From positions 124,001 to 188,000 of the forward strand of contig JAFQRF010000023.1 of assembly GCA_017410195.1 (NCBI GenBank): a stretch of DNA of 64,000 bases. Direction: 5' to 3'. The translations under genes and the position numbers were made by a program. The notes under the pieces were generated by a model, which was not told the origin of the DNA, did not search any database, and worked only from the letters and a program-made list of their open reading frames with translations. The DNA is from Clostridia bacterium. GTDB lineage: Bacteria; Bacillota; Clostridia; Oscillospirales; Acutalibacteraceae. Shown piece by piece: positions 36,907 to 46,430 of the stretch. Position 1 is the stretch's first letter; every line of letters starts with the position of its first letter.

Positions 36907-37356
36907 ATGGCTGAACTTAAAAAAGTCGAAATTTTTACCGACGGTGCATGCTCGGGGAATCCCGGTCCCGGAGGTTGGGGTGCAATACTGCGTTACGGCG
37001 CTCACGAAAAAGAGCTGAGCGGCGGCGAAAGCTCAACAACCAATAACCGTATGGAGCTTACGGCAGTTATAGAGGCACTTAAAAAGCTGAAAGAAAAATG
37101 CGACATTACCGTTTATACAGATTCAAAATATGTGGCTGACGCGTTTTTGCAGGGTTGGATTTGGAACTGGATGAAAAACGGCTGGAAAAAAGCCGATAAA
37201 AAACCCGTTCTCAATCCTGAACTCTGGCAAGAACTGATAAACGAAATACGCAAGCATGAATATAAAATAGTCTGGGTAAAGGGTCACGCAGGTCATCCGG
37301 AAAACGAGCGCTGCGATGTTCTTGCTACTACTCAGGCAGCAAAATATTCAAAATAA
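36907..37356 (+). CDS. rnhA: Ribonuclease HI
   Basis: 149 residues. Opens [20 protein letters not shown] (first catalytic Asp), then [13 protein letters not shown] (Glu), [12 protein letters not shown] (Asp) and [17 protein letters not shown] (His and last Asp). It removes the RNA strand of RNA-DNA hybrids. Length and all four catalytic acids fit bacterial RNase HI. Ribosome binding site ACGGAG. Followed 18 bases later by the YhhN-type gene. Confidence 0.97.
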   Translation: MAELKKVEIFTDGACSGNPGPGGWGAILRYGAHEKELSGGESSTTNNRMELTAVIEALKKLKEKCDITVYTDSKYVADAFLQGWIWNWMKNGWKKADKKPVLNPELWQELINEIRKHEYKIVWVKGHAGHPENERCDVLATTQAAKYSK

Positions 37357-37374
37357 AGAGAGAGGTTTTTTAAT

Positions 37375-38064
37375 ATGAATTTACTAAAATTAATTCCCTT
37401 TTTATTTTTTGCGGCAACCGTAGTAATAACGGTTTTATCACACCTTCTGCCCGCATTCAAAAAGAAACCGCTTCATTCAAAAATGCTTTGTTCATCATTA
37501 TTTTTGCTTACCGGTATATTTGCGGCTGCACACAGCAATTTTTCGCAATATGCCTGCCTGATGCTTGCGGCGCTGTTTTTCGGATTGCTCGGTGACTTCT
37601 GGCTGGATTATAAAAACAGCAAATTTTTTCTGCTCGGAGTATTTTTTTTCTCAATCGGACACACAATATATCTTTACACATTCATATTCAACTGCAAGCC
37701 GTCTCTTGCACCATACACAAAGCAGATTGCACTCGGATTCCTTGCTCTCTGCGTTGCTGCGGTAATCGAAGTTTTAGCTGATAAAATCCGATTTCCGAAG
37801 GGCAGAAGAATCATGATTGCATATTCCTTCCTGCTTATGTTCTCTTTTATTTTTTCGGTTTCGAGAGGTATTGTATCAATCATTGAAGGCAATAAGGATT
37901 TCGGAATATGCCTTGTTGCGGCAGGCGGACTGTTTCTTCTTTCGGATACCTTTCTTGCCGTTTCGCTTTACGGAAAACCGAAGCTTAAATGCAACGATAT
38001 ACTTGTTGCATACACATATTTTCCCGCTCAGGCGCTGTTTGCTCTCAGCATCCTTTTCAGCTGA
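37375..38064 (+). CDS. YhhN-family (lysoplasmalogenase-like) membrane protein
   Basis: 229 residues, about eight hydrophobic helices. Features of the YhhN/TMEM86 family: ALFFGLLGDFWLDYK with conserved Gly-Asp, FSIGHTIYLYTF, GLFLLSDTFLAVSLY near the end. Some members cleave the vinyl-ether bond of lysoplasmalogens; plasmalogens are known in clostridia, so the role is plausible but unproven. Strong ribosome binding site (GAGAGAGG). Likely cotranscribed with rnhA. Confidence 0.8.
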   Translation: MNLLKLIPFLFFAATVVITVLSHLLPAFKKKPLHSKMLCSSLFLLTGIFAAAHSNFSQYACLMLAALFFGLLGDFWLDYKNSKFFLLGVFFFSIGHTIYLYTFIFNCKPSLAPYTKQIALGFLALCVAAVIEVLADKIRFPKGRRIMIAYSFLLMFSFIFSVSRGIVSIIEGNKDFGICLVAAGGLFLLSDTFLAVSLYGKPKLKCNDILVAYTYFPAQALFALSILFS

Positions 38065-38090
38065 TAAGGAATGGTGAAAATGAAAAAAGC

Positions 38091-38127
38091 AGTAAATGTT
38101 TCAAGTATTTCATCCCTTCTTTTTTAA
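38091..38127 (+). other. Possible short reading frame before spoIVA (15 codons)
   Basis: ATG AAA AAA GCA GTA... ends TAA at about 38127 after roughly 15 codons, starting just after the YhhN-type stop. It has only a weak ribosome binding context (GAATGGTG). It may be a leader peptide or chance; no similarity is recognisable. Confidence 0.2.
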
Positions 38128-38136
38128 TCAAACGGT

Positions 38137-38144
38137 CATACATT
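38137..38144 (+). promoter_or_regulatory. SigE-type -10 element upstream of spoIVA
   Basis: CATACATT matches the SigE -10 consensus (CATACANT), 61 bases before the spoIVA start. A clear -35 (ATATT-like) at the usual distance is not visible. spoIVA is SigE-dependent in Bacillus and SigE is encoded in this window, which supports the call. Confidence 0.5.
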
Positions 38145-38204
38145 GCCCCGATTACGCATAGATTTTACGGAAGCAACCCAAAAAGATAAATCGGAGGACA
38201 AGAA

Positions 38205-39683
38205 ATGGCTAACACAAATATTTATCAGGACATTGCCGCAAGAACGGGCGGTGACATCTACATCGGCGTTGTAGGCCCCGTGAGAACGGGAAAATCAACA
38301 TTCATCAAAAAATTCATGGAAAACATGGTTCTGCCGAACATGGAAGACGGTCTGAGACGAGAGAGAGCAACAGACGAACTGCCTCAGTCCTCCGGCGGCA
38401 GAACAATTATGACAACCGAACCGAAATTCATTCCAGAGGATGCGGTTGAAATTACTCTTCCGTCAAAATCTAAAATGAAGGTTAGAATGATTGACTGCGT
38501 TGGATATATCGTGCCTTCGTCGCTCGGCTACATTGAAGGCGAGGCACCGAGAATGGTCAAAACCCCATGGTTTGAGGAAGAAGTTCCTTTTAATATGGCG
38601 GCGGAAATCGGAACACGCAAGGTAATTTCAGAGCATTCAACAATCGGGCTTGTGGTAACAACCGACGGTTCCATCAGTGAAATACCGAGAAATGAATATG
38701 CAGAAGCAGAAGAAAGAGTAATAAATGAACTTAAAGAAATAAACAAACCTTTTGTTGTTCTTCTCAACTGTAAAAACCCCAAATCCCCATCTGCCGAAGC
38801 ACTTGCAGCCAAAATGACCGCTGACTACGAAGCACCCGTCGTACCCGTTAACTGTCTTGAACTCACACAGGATGAAATCAGCGGAATTCTTTCACAGATA
38901 CTTTTTGAGTTTCCGATTAAGGAGGTAAAAATCGACCTTCCCGGCTGGGTAACATCACTCGGCAAAAATCATTGGCTTAGGTCGGGAATATTTGAAAAAA
39001 TCAGCTCAGAAGCAGAAAAACTCAAGCGTGTAAGAGATATTGATGCCTTCTCATCTGCCGTTTCTCAAAACGAACATATAAGCAATTCTTCAATCGACAG
39101 CATGAATCTTGCGACGGGAAGTGCAAAAATAACCGTTTCACTTCATCCGAATCTGTTTTTCAAAATTATTGAGGAAGAAACAGGAATCCCGGTCAGTAAC
39201 GAACAAGAGCTGATGAAAAAGATGAAAGAGTTTGCCTCGGAGCAAAGCGGATACAGACGAATCCGCAATGCACTTGAAGAAGTTGAAGCGACGGGCTACG
39301 GAATTGTTCTTCCCGATGTTGACGATTTGACTCTTGAAGAACCTGAAATTATGAAACAGGGCGGCAGATACGGAGTAAGACTCAGAGCAAGCGCTCCTTC
39401 ACTTCACATTATGAGAGCAGATATTCAGACCGAGGTTGCGCCGATTGTCGGCTCGGAATCACAGTCCGAAGAACTGATAAAATATCTTCTTAAAGAATTC
39501 GAAGAAAATCCCGCAATGATTTGGGAATCAAATATTTTCGGAACTTCTTTGCATGAGCTTGTAAATGAAGGTCTTCATAACAAGCTTTACCGCATGCCCG
39601 GCGACGCAAGACTTAAATTGCGTGAAACACTTGAAAGAGTAATCAACGAAGGCTGCAGCGGACTTATCTGCATTATTCTTTAA
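38205..39683 (+). CDS. spoIVA: Stage IV sporulation protein A (coat morphogenetic ATPase)
   Basis: 492 residues, the usual length. N-terminal P-loop GPVRTGKSTFIKKF (about residues 25-38) in a TRAFAC GTPase-like domain that hydrolyses ATP, followed by MIDCVGYIVPSS and VTTDGSISEIPR. The C-terminus ends SGLICIIL, matching the localisation tail that binds SpoVM in Bacillus. It polymerises on the forespore outer membrane as the base layer of the coat. Own terminator downstream. Ribosome binding site CGGAGGA. Confidence 0.97.
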   Translation: MANTNIYQDIAARTGGDIYIGVVGPVRTGKSTFIKKFMENMVLPNMEDGLRRERATDELPQSSGGRTIMTTEPKFIPEDAVEITLPSKSKMKVRMIDCVGYIVPSSLGYIEGEAPRMVKTPWFEEEVPFNMAAEIGTRKVISEHSTIGLVVTTDGSISEIPRNEYAEAEERVINELKEINKPFVVLLNCKNPKSPSAEALAAKMTADYEAPVVPVNCLELTQDEISGILSQILFEFPIKEVKIDLPGWVTSLGKNHWLRSGIFEKISSEAEKLKRVRDIDAFSSAVSQNEHISNSSIDSMNLATGSAKITVSLHPNLFFKIIEEETGIPVSNEQELMKKMKEFASEQSGYRRIRNALEEVEATGYGIVLPDVDDLTLEEPEIMKQGGRYGVRLRASAPSLHIMRADIQTEVAPIVGSESQSEELIKYLLKEFEENPAMIWESNIFGTSLHELVNEGLHNKLYRMPGDARLKLRETLERVINEGCSGLICIIL

Positions 39684-39684
39684 C

Positions 39685-39731
39685 AAAAAAAGCAGTGCAT
39701 TTTCATTAAAAGAAAGCGCACTGCTGATTTT
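39685..39731. terminator. Bidirectional terminator between spoIVA and the lipoprotein gene
   Basis: AGCAGTGC / GCACTGCT stem with A-run before and T-runs after, serving both convergent genes. Confidence 0.85.
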
Positions 39732-40126
39732 TATGTTTTTTTCACAAATACCGTAAGCATATCGCCTACATAAGTTGCTTCAACAAAAAAGCCGTCGTCG
39801 GTATCGGCACTGAAATATGTTTCAGCTTCAACGGTGTTTTGCTCAAATCCGTTATTTTTAAGCTTTTTGACATATTTTTTAAATTCATTCTGTGAACAGG
39901 TAACGGAAAAAGTGTAGCTGATACCGTCGCGGTATCTTTCAACCGGTTCATTATCAAAATTAAAATCAGGAATTTTATCCTTGAAATAATTGAAAACGAC
40001 CGTTTCTTTTTGCGTAAAAGAATATTCCGGTTTGTTTTGAGTTTTGTTACCGTTTTTTATTTCACATGCAGAAAAGCTTAAAACCATTAAAAGAACCGCA
40101 GCGATGATAAATATTTTTTTTATCAT
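39731..40126 (-). CDS. Small lipoprotein of unknown function
   Basis: 131 residues. Signal peptide with lipobox SFSAC (Cys about residue 21), then a Lys/Asn-rich linker and a globular part (GISYTFSVTCSQNEFKKYVKKL; DDGFFVEATYVGD). No catalytic motif recognised. ATG 40126 has a GGAGG site; a longer frame to 40201 would run over the promoter. Monocistronic with its own promoter (40157-40185) and terminator. Confidence 0.82.
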   Translation of the reverse strand: MIKKIFIIAAVLLMVLSFSACEIKNGNKTQNKPEYSFTQKETVVFNYFKDKIPDFNFDNEPVERYRDGISYTFSVTCSQNEFKKYVKKLKNNGFEQNTVEAETYFSADTDDGFFVEATYVGDMLTVFVKKT

Positions 40127-40156
40127 GACATAAGCCTCCGAAAAATACTTTATTTG

Positions 40157-40185
40157 ATTATAGCACATTTTTCGCACAAAGGCAA
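40157..40185 (-). promoter_or_regulatory. SigA-type promoter of the lipoprotein gene
   Basis: Minus strand TTGCCT (40180-40185), 17-base spacer, TATAAT (40157-40162). Confidence 0.7.
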
Positions 40186-40225
40186 GGTGAGTTTTATCCA
40201 ATTAAAGATTTAAATTAAAAAATAA

Positions 40226-40254
40226 TTGACATTTGATAAATAACATTGTAAAAT
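40226..40254 (+). promoter_or_regulatory. Strong SigA-type promoter of the permease gene
   Basis: TTGACA (40226-40231), 17-base spacer, TAAAAT (40249-40254). Confidence 0.75.
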
Positions 40255-40286
40255 TTAATTATCTTTTAATGAAAAGGGGTAAAAAA

Positions 40287-41660
40287 ATGGCAAACGAACT
40301 CAAGAAAAAATACGGCTTGCTTACCGCAATCTGCATGGTTGTCGGCATAGTTGTGGGCAGCGGCGTATTTTTCAAGGCAGAGGCAATTCTCAACAAAACA
40401 GGCGGCAATCTCAAAATCGGTATTCTTGCATGGATAATCGGCGGCGTTATCATGATTATCTCCGCTTATACTTTCTCTATCCTCGCAACAAAGTACGAAA
40501 AAGTTAACGGCGTCGTAGACTATGCCGAAGCAACAATCGGCGAAAAATACGGCTATGTTATCGGCTGGTTTTTGAGCACAATCTATTATCCCACCCTTAC
40601 AATGGCTCTTGCATGGCTTTCCGCAAGATATACTCTTGTTGTTTTCCAGGGCGACAGCGCAGATCCTACAAGCGGTATGTGCTTTGTTCTTACGGCATTT
40701 TACCTTGTAGGCAGCTATGCGCTAAACACTCTTTCTCCTATTATTTCGGGTAAGTTCCAGGTTTCAACAACATTTATCAAGCTCGTTCCCCTGCTTCTCA
40801 TGGGCATAGTCGGTACAATATACGGTATCGCAAATGAAAACGGCGTTCTCGTTGAAAACTTCACAACAGTTGTTGATCCCTCAATCACTCCCACAAACGC
40901 AGTATTCACAGCAGTTTGTGCAACAGTTTTCGCATATGAAGGCTGGATTATCGCAACATCAATCAATGCTGAACTTAAGGACGGTAAAAAGAATCTTCCC
41001 AAGGCTCTTGTTATCGGCTCACTCATAATCGTTGCTATTTATGTTCTTTACTATGTAGGTCTTGCAGGCAGCATCACAAATGCCGATATGATGGCAAGCG
41101 GTCAGGCAGCTGCAAGAAATGCATTCGGCGCAGTATTCGGCAAAGCAATGGGTACAGGTATCTTTGTTTTCGTTATCGTTTCATGCCTCGGTACTCTTAA
41201 CGGACTTATGCTTGGCTGCACAAGAGGCATCTACTCAATCGCAAGCAGAGGCAGAGGCCCCGCACCCCACGTTTTCGGCTATCTTGACAAACATACAAAC
41301 ATGCCCGGCAACTCATCGATTCTTGCTCTTCTCCTTTGCGCTGCATGGCTTGTTTACTTCTATTTTGCAAACCTCAACGGTGAAACTGCAGACGCCCTCA
41401 AGATGTTTGCATTCGACCCCACGGAGCTTCCCATCGTTACAATCTATCCCTTCTACATTCCCATCTTCTTCAAGATGTTCTTTGATAAAGAGCTCCCCGC
41501 ATTCAAGCGTTTTGTTGTTCCTGCTCTTGCAATTGCAGGCAGCTTATTCATGGTTGTTGCGGCATTCGTTGCACACAAGGCTGAAATTCCCGGTTACCTT
41601 ATCATATTCGCTGTTATCATGGCAATCGGCTTAGGCTTTATGAAGAAAAAGAAGGTTTGA
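40287..41660 (+). CDS. APC-family amino acid permease
   Basis: 457 residues, about 12 hydrophobic helices. The first helix carries the APC signature VVGIVVGSGVFFKAEAIL; a second landmark is VFAYEGWIIATSINAELKDG (helix 6, split from about residue 213). These are proton- or exchange-driven amino-acid transporters; the substrate cannot be read. ATG 40287 has AAAGGGG eight bases upstream; an in-frame start at 40233 lies inside the promoter. Frequent CCC proline codons and a near-consensus promoter suggest high expression. Confidence 0.9.
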   Translation: MANELKKKYGLLTAICMVVGIVVGSGVFFKAEAILNKTGGNLKIGILAWIIGGVIMIISAYTFSILATKYEKVNGVVDYAEATIGEKYGYVIGWFLSTIYYPTLTMALAWLSARYTLVVFQGDSADPTSGMCFVLTAFYLVGSYALNTLSPIISGKFQVSTTFIKLVPLLLMGIVGTIYGIANENGVLVENFTTVVDPSITPTNAVFTAVCATVFAYEGWIIATSINAELKDGKKNLPKALVIGSLIIVAIYVLYYVGLAGSITNADMMASGQAAARNAFGAVFGKAMGTGIFVFVIVSCLGTLNGLMLGCTRGIYSIASRGRGPAPHVFGYLDKHTNMPGNSSILALLLCAAWLVYFYFANLNGETADALKMFAFDPTELPIVTIYPFYIPIFFKMFFDKELPAFKRFVVPALAIAGSLFMVVAAFVAHKAEIPGYLIIFAVIMAIGLGFMKKKKV

Positions 41661-41669
41661 TTTTTCATA

Positions 41670-42887
41670 ATGAAAGAAAACAACATCCCCGCTGAAACCC
41701 AAGCAGCGTCAGATAAAAAAGATGACGGTTTCGGCAGCGTAACATTCAGATTTACAAAAAGAACATTCAAATATCTTGTCCTTGCGGCAGGTGCGGTTAT
41801 TCTCATTTACTGGGCTCTAAATAACACAGACAAGGTTTCCTTGGTGTTTGACAGAATAATGACTGTTGTCGAGCCTTTCATTCTCGGATTCTGCATTGCA
41901 TTTGTAATAAATGTTTTAATGCGTCCGCTCGAAAAGCTCTGGGATAAAATCCCGAAAAAAAAGACAGAAAAGATTTCACAAAAGCTCAGACGACCTGTAT
42001 GCCTTATTTTAAGCACTCTCATCATGGTCGGAATTGTTTTTGCTTTACTCTTTATGATTATTCCGGAATTCAAAAACACTTTCGGAACAATCGCAAATGC
42101 ATTTCCTCAGTATATATCTAAAATTGAAGGATGGCTTGCTTCCGCAGTCAAATTTGCGGAAAGCCACGGTTTCACCATTCCTGAGTTTTCGTTCAATGCG
42201 GAAAAAATAATGAATGTACTCGGAAATGCAATAAACAACAGCGGAATTGTTGATAAAACTCTCAACATCACCGGCTCGATTGTTACCGGCGTTGTCAATC
42301 TGGTTATCGCATTCGCCTTTTCCTTCTATCTTCTCTCTCAGAAGGAGAAGCTTGCTTCAGGTTCAAAGAAAGTTCTTTATGCTTTCTTCCGTAAAGAAAA
42401 GGTCAACAAGTTTCTTGATTTTATCGAGCTTGCAGACCAGACCTTTACAAATTTCCTGACCGGTCAGCTTATGGAAGCAGTCATAATCGGAGTGCTTTGC
42501 TTTATCGGCATGCTTATTTTCCGCATGCCGTATGCGGCGGTTATATCCGTACTCGTCGGCACTACCGCTCTCATACCCGTTTTCGGTGCTTTTATCGGAA
42601 CGGCAATCGGAGCTTTCCTTATTCTTTTTGTAAGCCCGATGAAAGCAGTCTGGTTTGTTGTTTTCATAGTTATCCTGCAGCAGCTTGAAGGCAATCTCAT
42701 TTATCCGAAGGTCGTCGGAAAATCCGTCGGTCTGCCCGGAATATGGGTACTTACCGCAGTTACAATCGGCGGTAACCTTCTCGGCGTTGTCGGAATATTG
42801 ATAAGCGTTCCGTTATGCGCCGTGCTTTACACGCTTCTCAGACAGTCGGTAAACGGAAGGCTGAAAAAGAAACAAATCAATATTTAA
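41670..42887 (+). CDS. AI-2E/PerM-family transporter
   Basis: 405 residues with seven or eight hydrophobic helices and a large soluble insert (about residues 110-200). Typical blocks: FCIAFVINVLMRPLEKL, then NLVIAFAFSFYLLSQKEKL, VLVGTTALIPVFGAFIGTAIG and LEGNLIYPKVVGKSVGLP. Members export AI-2 or act as Na+/H+ antiporters; the role here is open. It starts nine bases after the permease and is probably cotranscribed. It ends at a bidirectional terminator. Confidence 0.88.
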   Translation: MKENNIPAETQAASDKKDDGFGSVTFRFTKRTFKYLVLAAGAVILIYWALNNTDKVSLVFDRIMTVVEPFILGFCIAFVINVLMRPLEKLWDKIPKKKTEKISQKLRRPVCLILSTLIMVGIVFALLFMIIPEFKNTFGTIANAFPQYISKIEGWLASAVKFAESHGFTIPEFSFNAEKIMNVLGNAINNSGIVDKTLNITGSIVTGVVNLVIAFAFSFYLLSQKEKLASGSKKVLYAFFRKEKVNKFLDFIELADQTFTNFLTGQLMEAVIIGVLCFIGMLIFRMPYAAVISVLVGTTALIPVFGAFIGTAIGAFLILFVSPMKAVWFVVFIVILQQLEGNLIYPKVVGKSVGLPGIWVLTAVTIGGNLLGVVGILISVPLCAVLYTLLRQSVNGRLKKKQINI

Positions 42888-42933
42888 AATAAACCGTTAT
42901 GAAATCTCGCAGGAGAAATCATAACGGTTTATT
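42888..42933. terminator. Bidirectional terminator
   Basis: AATAAACCGTTAT / ATAACGGTTTATT long stem between convergent genes, followed by TTTTA on the plus strand. Confidence 0.85.
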
Positions 42934-42936
42934 CTT

Positions 42937-43683
42937 TTAATAAAGTATTCTTTTAAGTTCTTCAGTGAATTTCTTTGTATCAACGTTTTCAAGTGCATGT
43001 CCGTCAGTGCCGAGATTAAATACAACGCCAACCTCTCTGCCTATCTGAAAATACCGTTTAAAGAAATCATGATCCCCGAAAATCGCAGGGACATTAAGCT
43101 CCCATGCAATTTCTTTTTTATGCGCTTTTTCCATGATATCGCCGATTTCGTTGTCCTTGAATGCTTTTGTTACATCATGGAAATCAGCAAAAGCCTTAAC
43201 ATATCCCGCCATAAACGGATGCGCAAAGCAATCGGCTCTGCCGCTTGCAATAACGCCTTCCATAATCGCAAGCATATGCTCCGCATAAGCTCTCGGAGTT
43301 TTTTCTTCGGGATGCTCCCAATAATCCTGGTGATAATGATTAGTGGTGTAAAGTCTGTAGTCAAGCGAGTTATCGCAGGCAATGTCATCGGCAAACTTGT
43401 TTATGCCATAGGACGAAAGCTCCGCACCGATAAGAACTTTGACATTTCTTTCAAATCCATCAATCTCACGCATAAGGTCATATCTCTGCTGGGCAACGGC
43501 GTTGGGCTTATGCGGATAGTTATGGTCCGTCAAAGCAATCATTTCAAGACCCGCCGCATCTGCCGCACGGACAATATCTCTTGCATTCATCTCAGGCTTT
43601 GCACAGCGTGAAAAATTCGTATGTAAATGCAGATTCCATCTTGCAAGCTCATCTATATCATAGGTTTTTTCGTGAAAAAACAT
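42937..43683 (-). CDS. PHP-domain phosphoesterase
   Basis: 248 residues. Opens WNLHLHTNFSRCAKPEM (His-x-His), then MIALTDHNYPHKP, a metal-type HYHQD, CFAHPFMAG and GTDGHALEN. The metal-ligand pattern of the PHP fold is intact. Substrate unknown. It is the last gene of metG-tatD-PHP, two bases after tatD, so a maintenance role coupled to translation genes is possible but speculative. Confidence 0.85.
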   Translation of the reverse strand: MFFHEKTYDIDELARWNLHLHTNFSRCAKPEMNARDIVRAADAAGLEMIALTDHNYPHKPNAVAQQRYDLMREIDGFERNVKVLIGAELSSYGINKFADDIACDNSLDYRLYTTNHYHQDYWEHPEEKTPRAYAEHMLAIMEGVIASGRADCFAHPFMAGYVKAFADFHDVTKAFKDNEIGDIMEKAHKKEIAWELNVPAIFGDHDFFKRYFQIGREVGVVFNLGTDGHALENVDTKKFTEELKRILY

Positions 43684-43685
43684 TT

Positions 43686-44456
43686 TTACAGCTCCAATCC
43701 GAAAAGTGTATTAGCATTTTTTCTTGTCAGGTCGAGAATTGACTGTGCGGTCGTTCCTCTTACCTCAGCGATAACCTCTGCTGTATACGGAATAAACGAT
43801 GAATCGCATCTCTGACCTCTGAAAGGTACGGGAGTCATATAGGGACAATCGGTTTCAATCAAAAGAAACTCATCGGGAACAATCCCCGCAACCTCTCTCG
43901 GCTTTCTGGCGTTCCTGAATGTTACCGCACCGCCAAGCCCAATATACATTCCGAGCTTTACAACCTCTTTCGCCATTTCCGGTGAACCCGAAAAGCAATG
44001 CACAACGCCCTTGGGCTTGTACCTTTTGAGAAGAGTCATGGTATCTTCATGTGCCTCTCTGTCGTGAACAATAATTGGCAAATCGAGCTCCTTAGCAAGA
44101 ACAATCTGTTGCTCAAATACTTTTTTTTGGATGTCACGCGGAGAAAAATCATAGTGATAATCAAGTCCGATTTCACCAACCGCCACGCATTTTTCTTCCA
44201 TGCAAAGCTTTTTCAGAACGGGAAGATATCCGCTTTTGCACTTATCTGCTTCGTGCGGGTGAACACCGCAAGCGGCATAAACAAAATCGAATTCATCAGC
44301 AATCTCAAGGCTTGTGAGAGCTGATGCCATATCGCTTGCACAATTTATAATACCGCAAACGCCCCGCTCTGGCAGGGCGCTTACAAGCTCTTTGCGGTCA
44401 TCATTGAAAGCTTCGCTGTCATAATGTGCATGACTGTCAAAGATATTATTAAACAT
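43686..44456 (-). CDS. tatD: TatD-family DNase/hydrolase
   Basis: 256 residues. Metal ligands in order: FDSHAHYDSEAF, AVGEIGLDYHYD, IIVHDREAHEDT, GVVHCFSGSPEMA, and LIETDCPYMTPVPFRGQRCD. This is the TatD amidohydrolase fold; members act as 3'-5' exonucleases and in D-aminoacyl or DNA repair contexts. It lies three bases after metG, a gene order widely conserved in Firmicutes. Confidence 0.93.
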   Translation of the reverse strand: MFNNIFDSHAHYDSEAFNDDRKELVSALPERGVCGIINCASDMASALTSLEIADEFDFVYAACGVHPHEADKCKSGYLPVLKKLCMEEKCVAVGEIGLDYHYDFSPRDIQKKVFEQQIVLAKELDLPIIVHDREAHEDTMTLLKRYKPKGVVHCFSGSPEMAKEVVKLGMYIGLGGAVTFRNARKPREVAGIVPDEFLLIETDCPYMTPVPFRGQRCDSSFIPYTAEVIAEVRGTTAQSILDLTRKNANTLFGLEL

Positions 44457-44459
44457 ATT

Positions 44460-46394
44460 TTATCTTACCTTACTTCCTGCAGGAATACCGTCAACAAAGA
44501 TAACCTTAACATCATCCTCACCTGCATCGGCAGCAAGAATCATACCCTGACTCTCAACACCGCAGAGAACGGCAGGCTTGAGATTTGAAACAAGAATAAC
44601 GCTCTTACCGATAAGATCATCGGGTTTATACCACTTCGCAATGCCCGAAGCAACAGTTCTGGGATCGCCCGTACCGTCATCAAGAGTAAGTTTAAGAAGT
44701 TTCTTTGCTTTCTTGACGGGTTCACATTCAGTAATTTTAGCGACTCTGAGGTCAACCTTTGCAAAATCATCAATTCCGATTTTGGCAACACCTTGAATTT
44801 CTTCTTTAAGAGGGTTGACGGGATTTGCCTCCGCCTTTGCAGCTTCAAGAGCTGCAAGCTCTTTTTCAAGGTCAATTCTCGGGAAAATAATATCGCCCTT
44901 AACAACCGTGTATGTTGCTTCCTTGCCGAAGCACTTGCATTCATCCCATGTAATCTCATCTGCAATACCGAGCTGCTTTCTTATTTCGGGTGAAGTTGCA
45001 GGCATAAAGGGAGCAATAAGAACAGAGATAATTCTGATGCTTTCGCAAAGATTATACATAACCTCTGCAAGTCTTGCCTGCTTTGATTCATCCTTTGCAA
45101 GAGTCCAGGGAGCTGTTTCATCGATATACTTGTTAGTTCTTGAAATGAACTTCCATATATCGGTCAATGCAACGGAGAAATTGAGCTTATCAAGCTCTTT
45201 TTCAGCATCGGCAACAGTCTGAGCAGCGAGAGCCTTAAGATCATCGTCAAACTCCCCTGCTTCTCTCTCTGCAGGAATTGTTCCACCGAAATACTTCTGA
45301 ACCATAGCAACTGTTCTTGAAACAAGGTTGCCGAGGTCATTTGCGAGATCGGAGTTGATTCTGTTGATAAGGTTTTCATTTGAGAATACGCCGTCTGAAC
45401 CGAAAGCGATTTCTCTGAGAAGATAATAACGCAGTGCATCAACGCCGTATCTTTCCGCAAGGATAACGGGATCAACAACATTACCCTTTGATTTGCTCAT
45501 CTTTCCGCCTTCAAGAAGAACCCAGCCGTGACCGTAAATCTTTTCGGGAAGGGGTTCGTCAATTGACATAAGGAAAGCAGGCCAATAAATGGTATGGAAA
45601 CGGATAATATCCTTACCGATGAGGTGAACATCGGCAGGCCAGAATTTCCTGTAGAGGGTATCATCCTCCGAGCCGAAGCCGAGAGCAGTTATATAGTTAG
45701 TGAGAGCATCAAGCCAAACGTAAATAACATGATCCTCATTAACGGGAACAGGAATGCCCCATTTAAAGGACGAACGGGATACACAGAGATCCTGAAGACC
45801 GGGTTTTATGAAGTTATTGACCATTTCGTTCTGTCTGCTCTGAGGCTCGATAAAACCCGGATGGTCTTCGTAATATTTTACAAGCTTATCGCCGTAAGCC
45901 GAAAGCTTGAAGAAATAAGCTTCTTCTCTCTCCTTTGTGACGGGTCTGCCGCAGTCGGGACACTTTCCGTCAACAGCCTGAGTTTCAGTCCAGAATGATT
46001 CGCAGGGCTTGCAGTAAAGACCTTCGTAATATCCCTTATAGATATCACCTTTTTCATACATTTTGGTGAATATCTTCTGAACTGCTTTTTCATGATATTC
46101 ATCGGTTGTTCTGATGAACTTATCATTTGAAATATTCATCAGCTTCCAGAGGTCTTTAATGCCGGCAACAATGTTATCAACATACTCCTTGGGAGTAACG
46201 CCTGCATCCTTTGCCTTGTCCTCAATTTTCTGACCGTGTTCATCGGTGCCGGTAAGGAAGAAGATATCATAGCCCTGAAAACGCTTGTAACGAGCCATTG
46301 CATCCGCCGCTACGGTAGAATAAGTATGACCGATATGAAGCTTATCCGAGGGATAATATATCGGTGTTGTTATATAAAATGTTTTTTTGTCCAT
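44460..46394 (-). CDS. metG: Methionyl-tRNA synthetase
   Basis: 644 residues. Class I core with HIGH at KLHIGHTYS, a zinc knuckle (CKPC...CPDC, about residues 128-147), KMSKSKG near residue 300, an anticodon domain, and a C-terminal EMAP/Trbp111-type tRNA-binding domain (VDLRVAKITECEPVKKAKKLLKL). It charges tRNA-Met, including initiator. There is no T-box leader; only 36 bases separate it from nagB, with an AGGAGG site. Confidence 0.97.
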   Translation of the reverse strand: MDKKTFYITTPIYYPSDKLHIGHTYSTVAADAMARYKRFQGYDIFFLTGTDEHGQKIEDKAKDAGVTPKEYVDNIVAGIKDLWKLMNISNDKFIRTTDEYHEKAVQKIFTKMYEKGDIYKGYYEGLYCKPCESFWTETQAVDGKCPDCGRPVTKEREEAYFFKLSAYGDKLVKYYEDHPGFIEPQSRQNEMVNNFIKPGLQDLCVSRSSFKWGIPVPVNEDHVIYVWLDALTNYITALGFGSEDDTLYRKFWPADVHLIGKDIIRFHTIYWPAFLMSIDEPLPEKIYGHGWVLLEGGKMSKSKGNVVDPVILAERYGVDALRYYLLREIAFGSDGVFSNENLINRINSDLANDLGNLVSRTVAMVQKYFGGTIPAEREAGEFDDDLKALAAQTVADAEKELDKLNFSVALTDIWKFISRTNKYIDETAPWTLAKDESKQARLAEVMYNLCESIRIISVLIAPFMPATSPEIRKQLGIADEITWDECKCFGKEATYTVVKGDIIFPRIDLEKELAALEAAKAEANPVNPLKEEIQGVAKIGIDDFAKVDLRVAKITECEPVKKAKKLLKLTLDDGTGDPRTVASGIAKWYKPDDLIGKSVILVSNLKPAVLCGVESQGMILAADAGEDDVKVIFVDGIPAGSKVR

Positions 46395-46430
46395 TGGATT
46401 TTACCTCCTGTTTTTTAAACAGAATTTAAA

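Noticed and set aside
46395..46430. Possible T-box or riboswitch upstream of metG
   Set aside because: Only 36 bases are available and no T-box motif is present.
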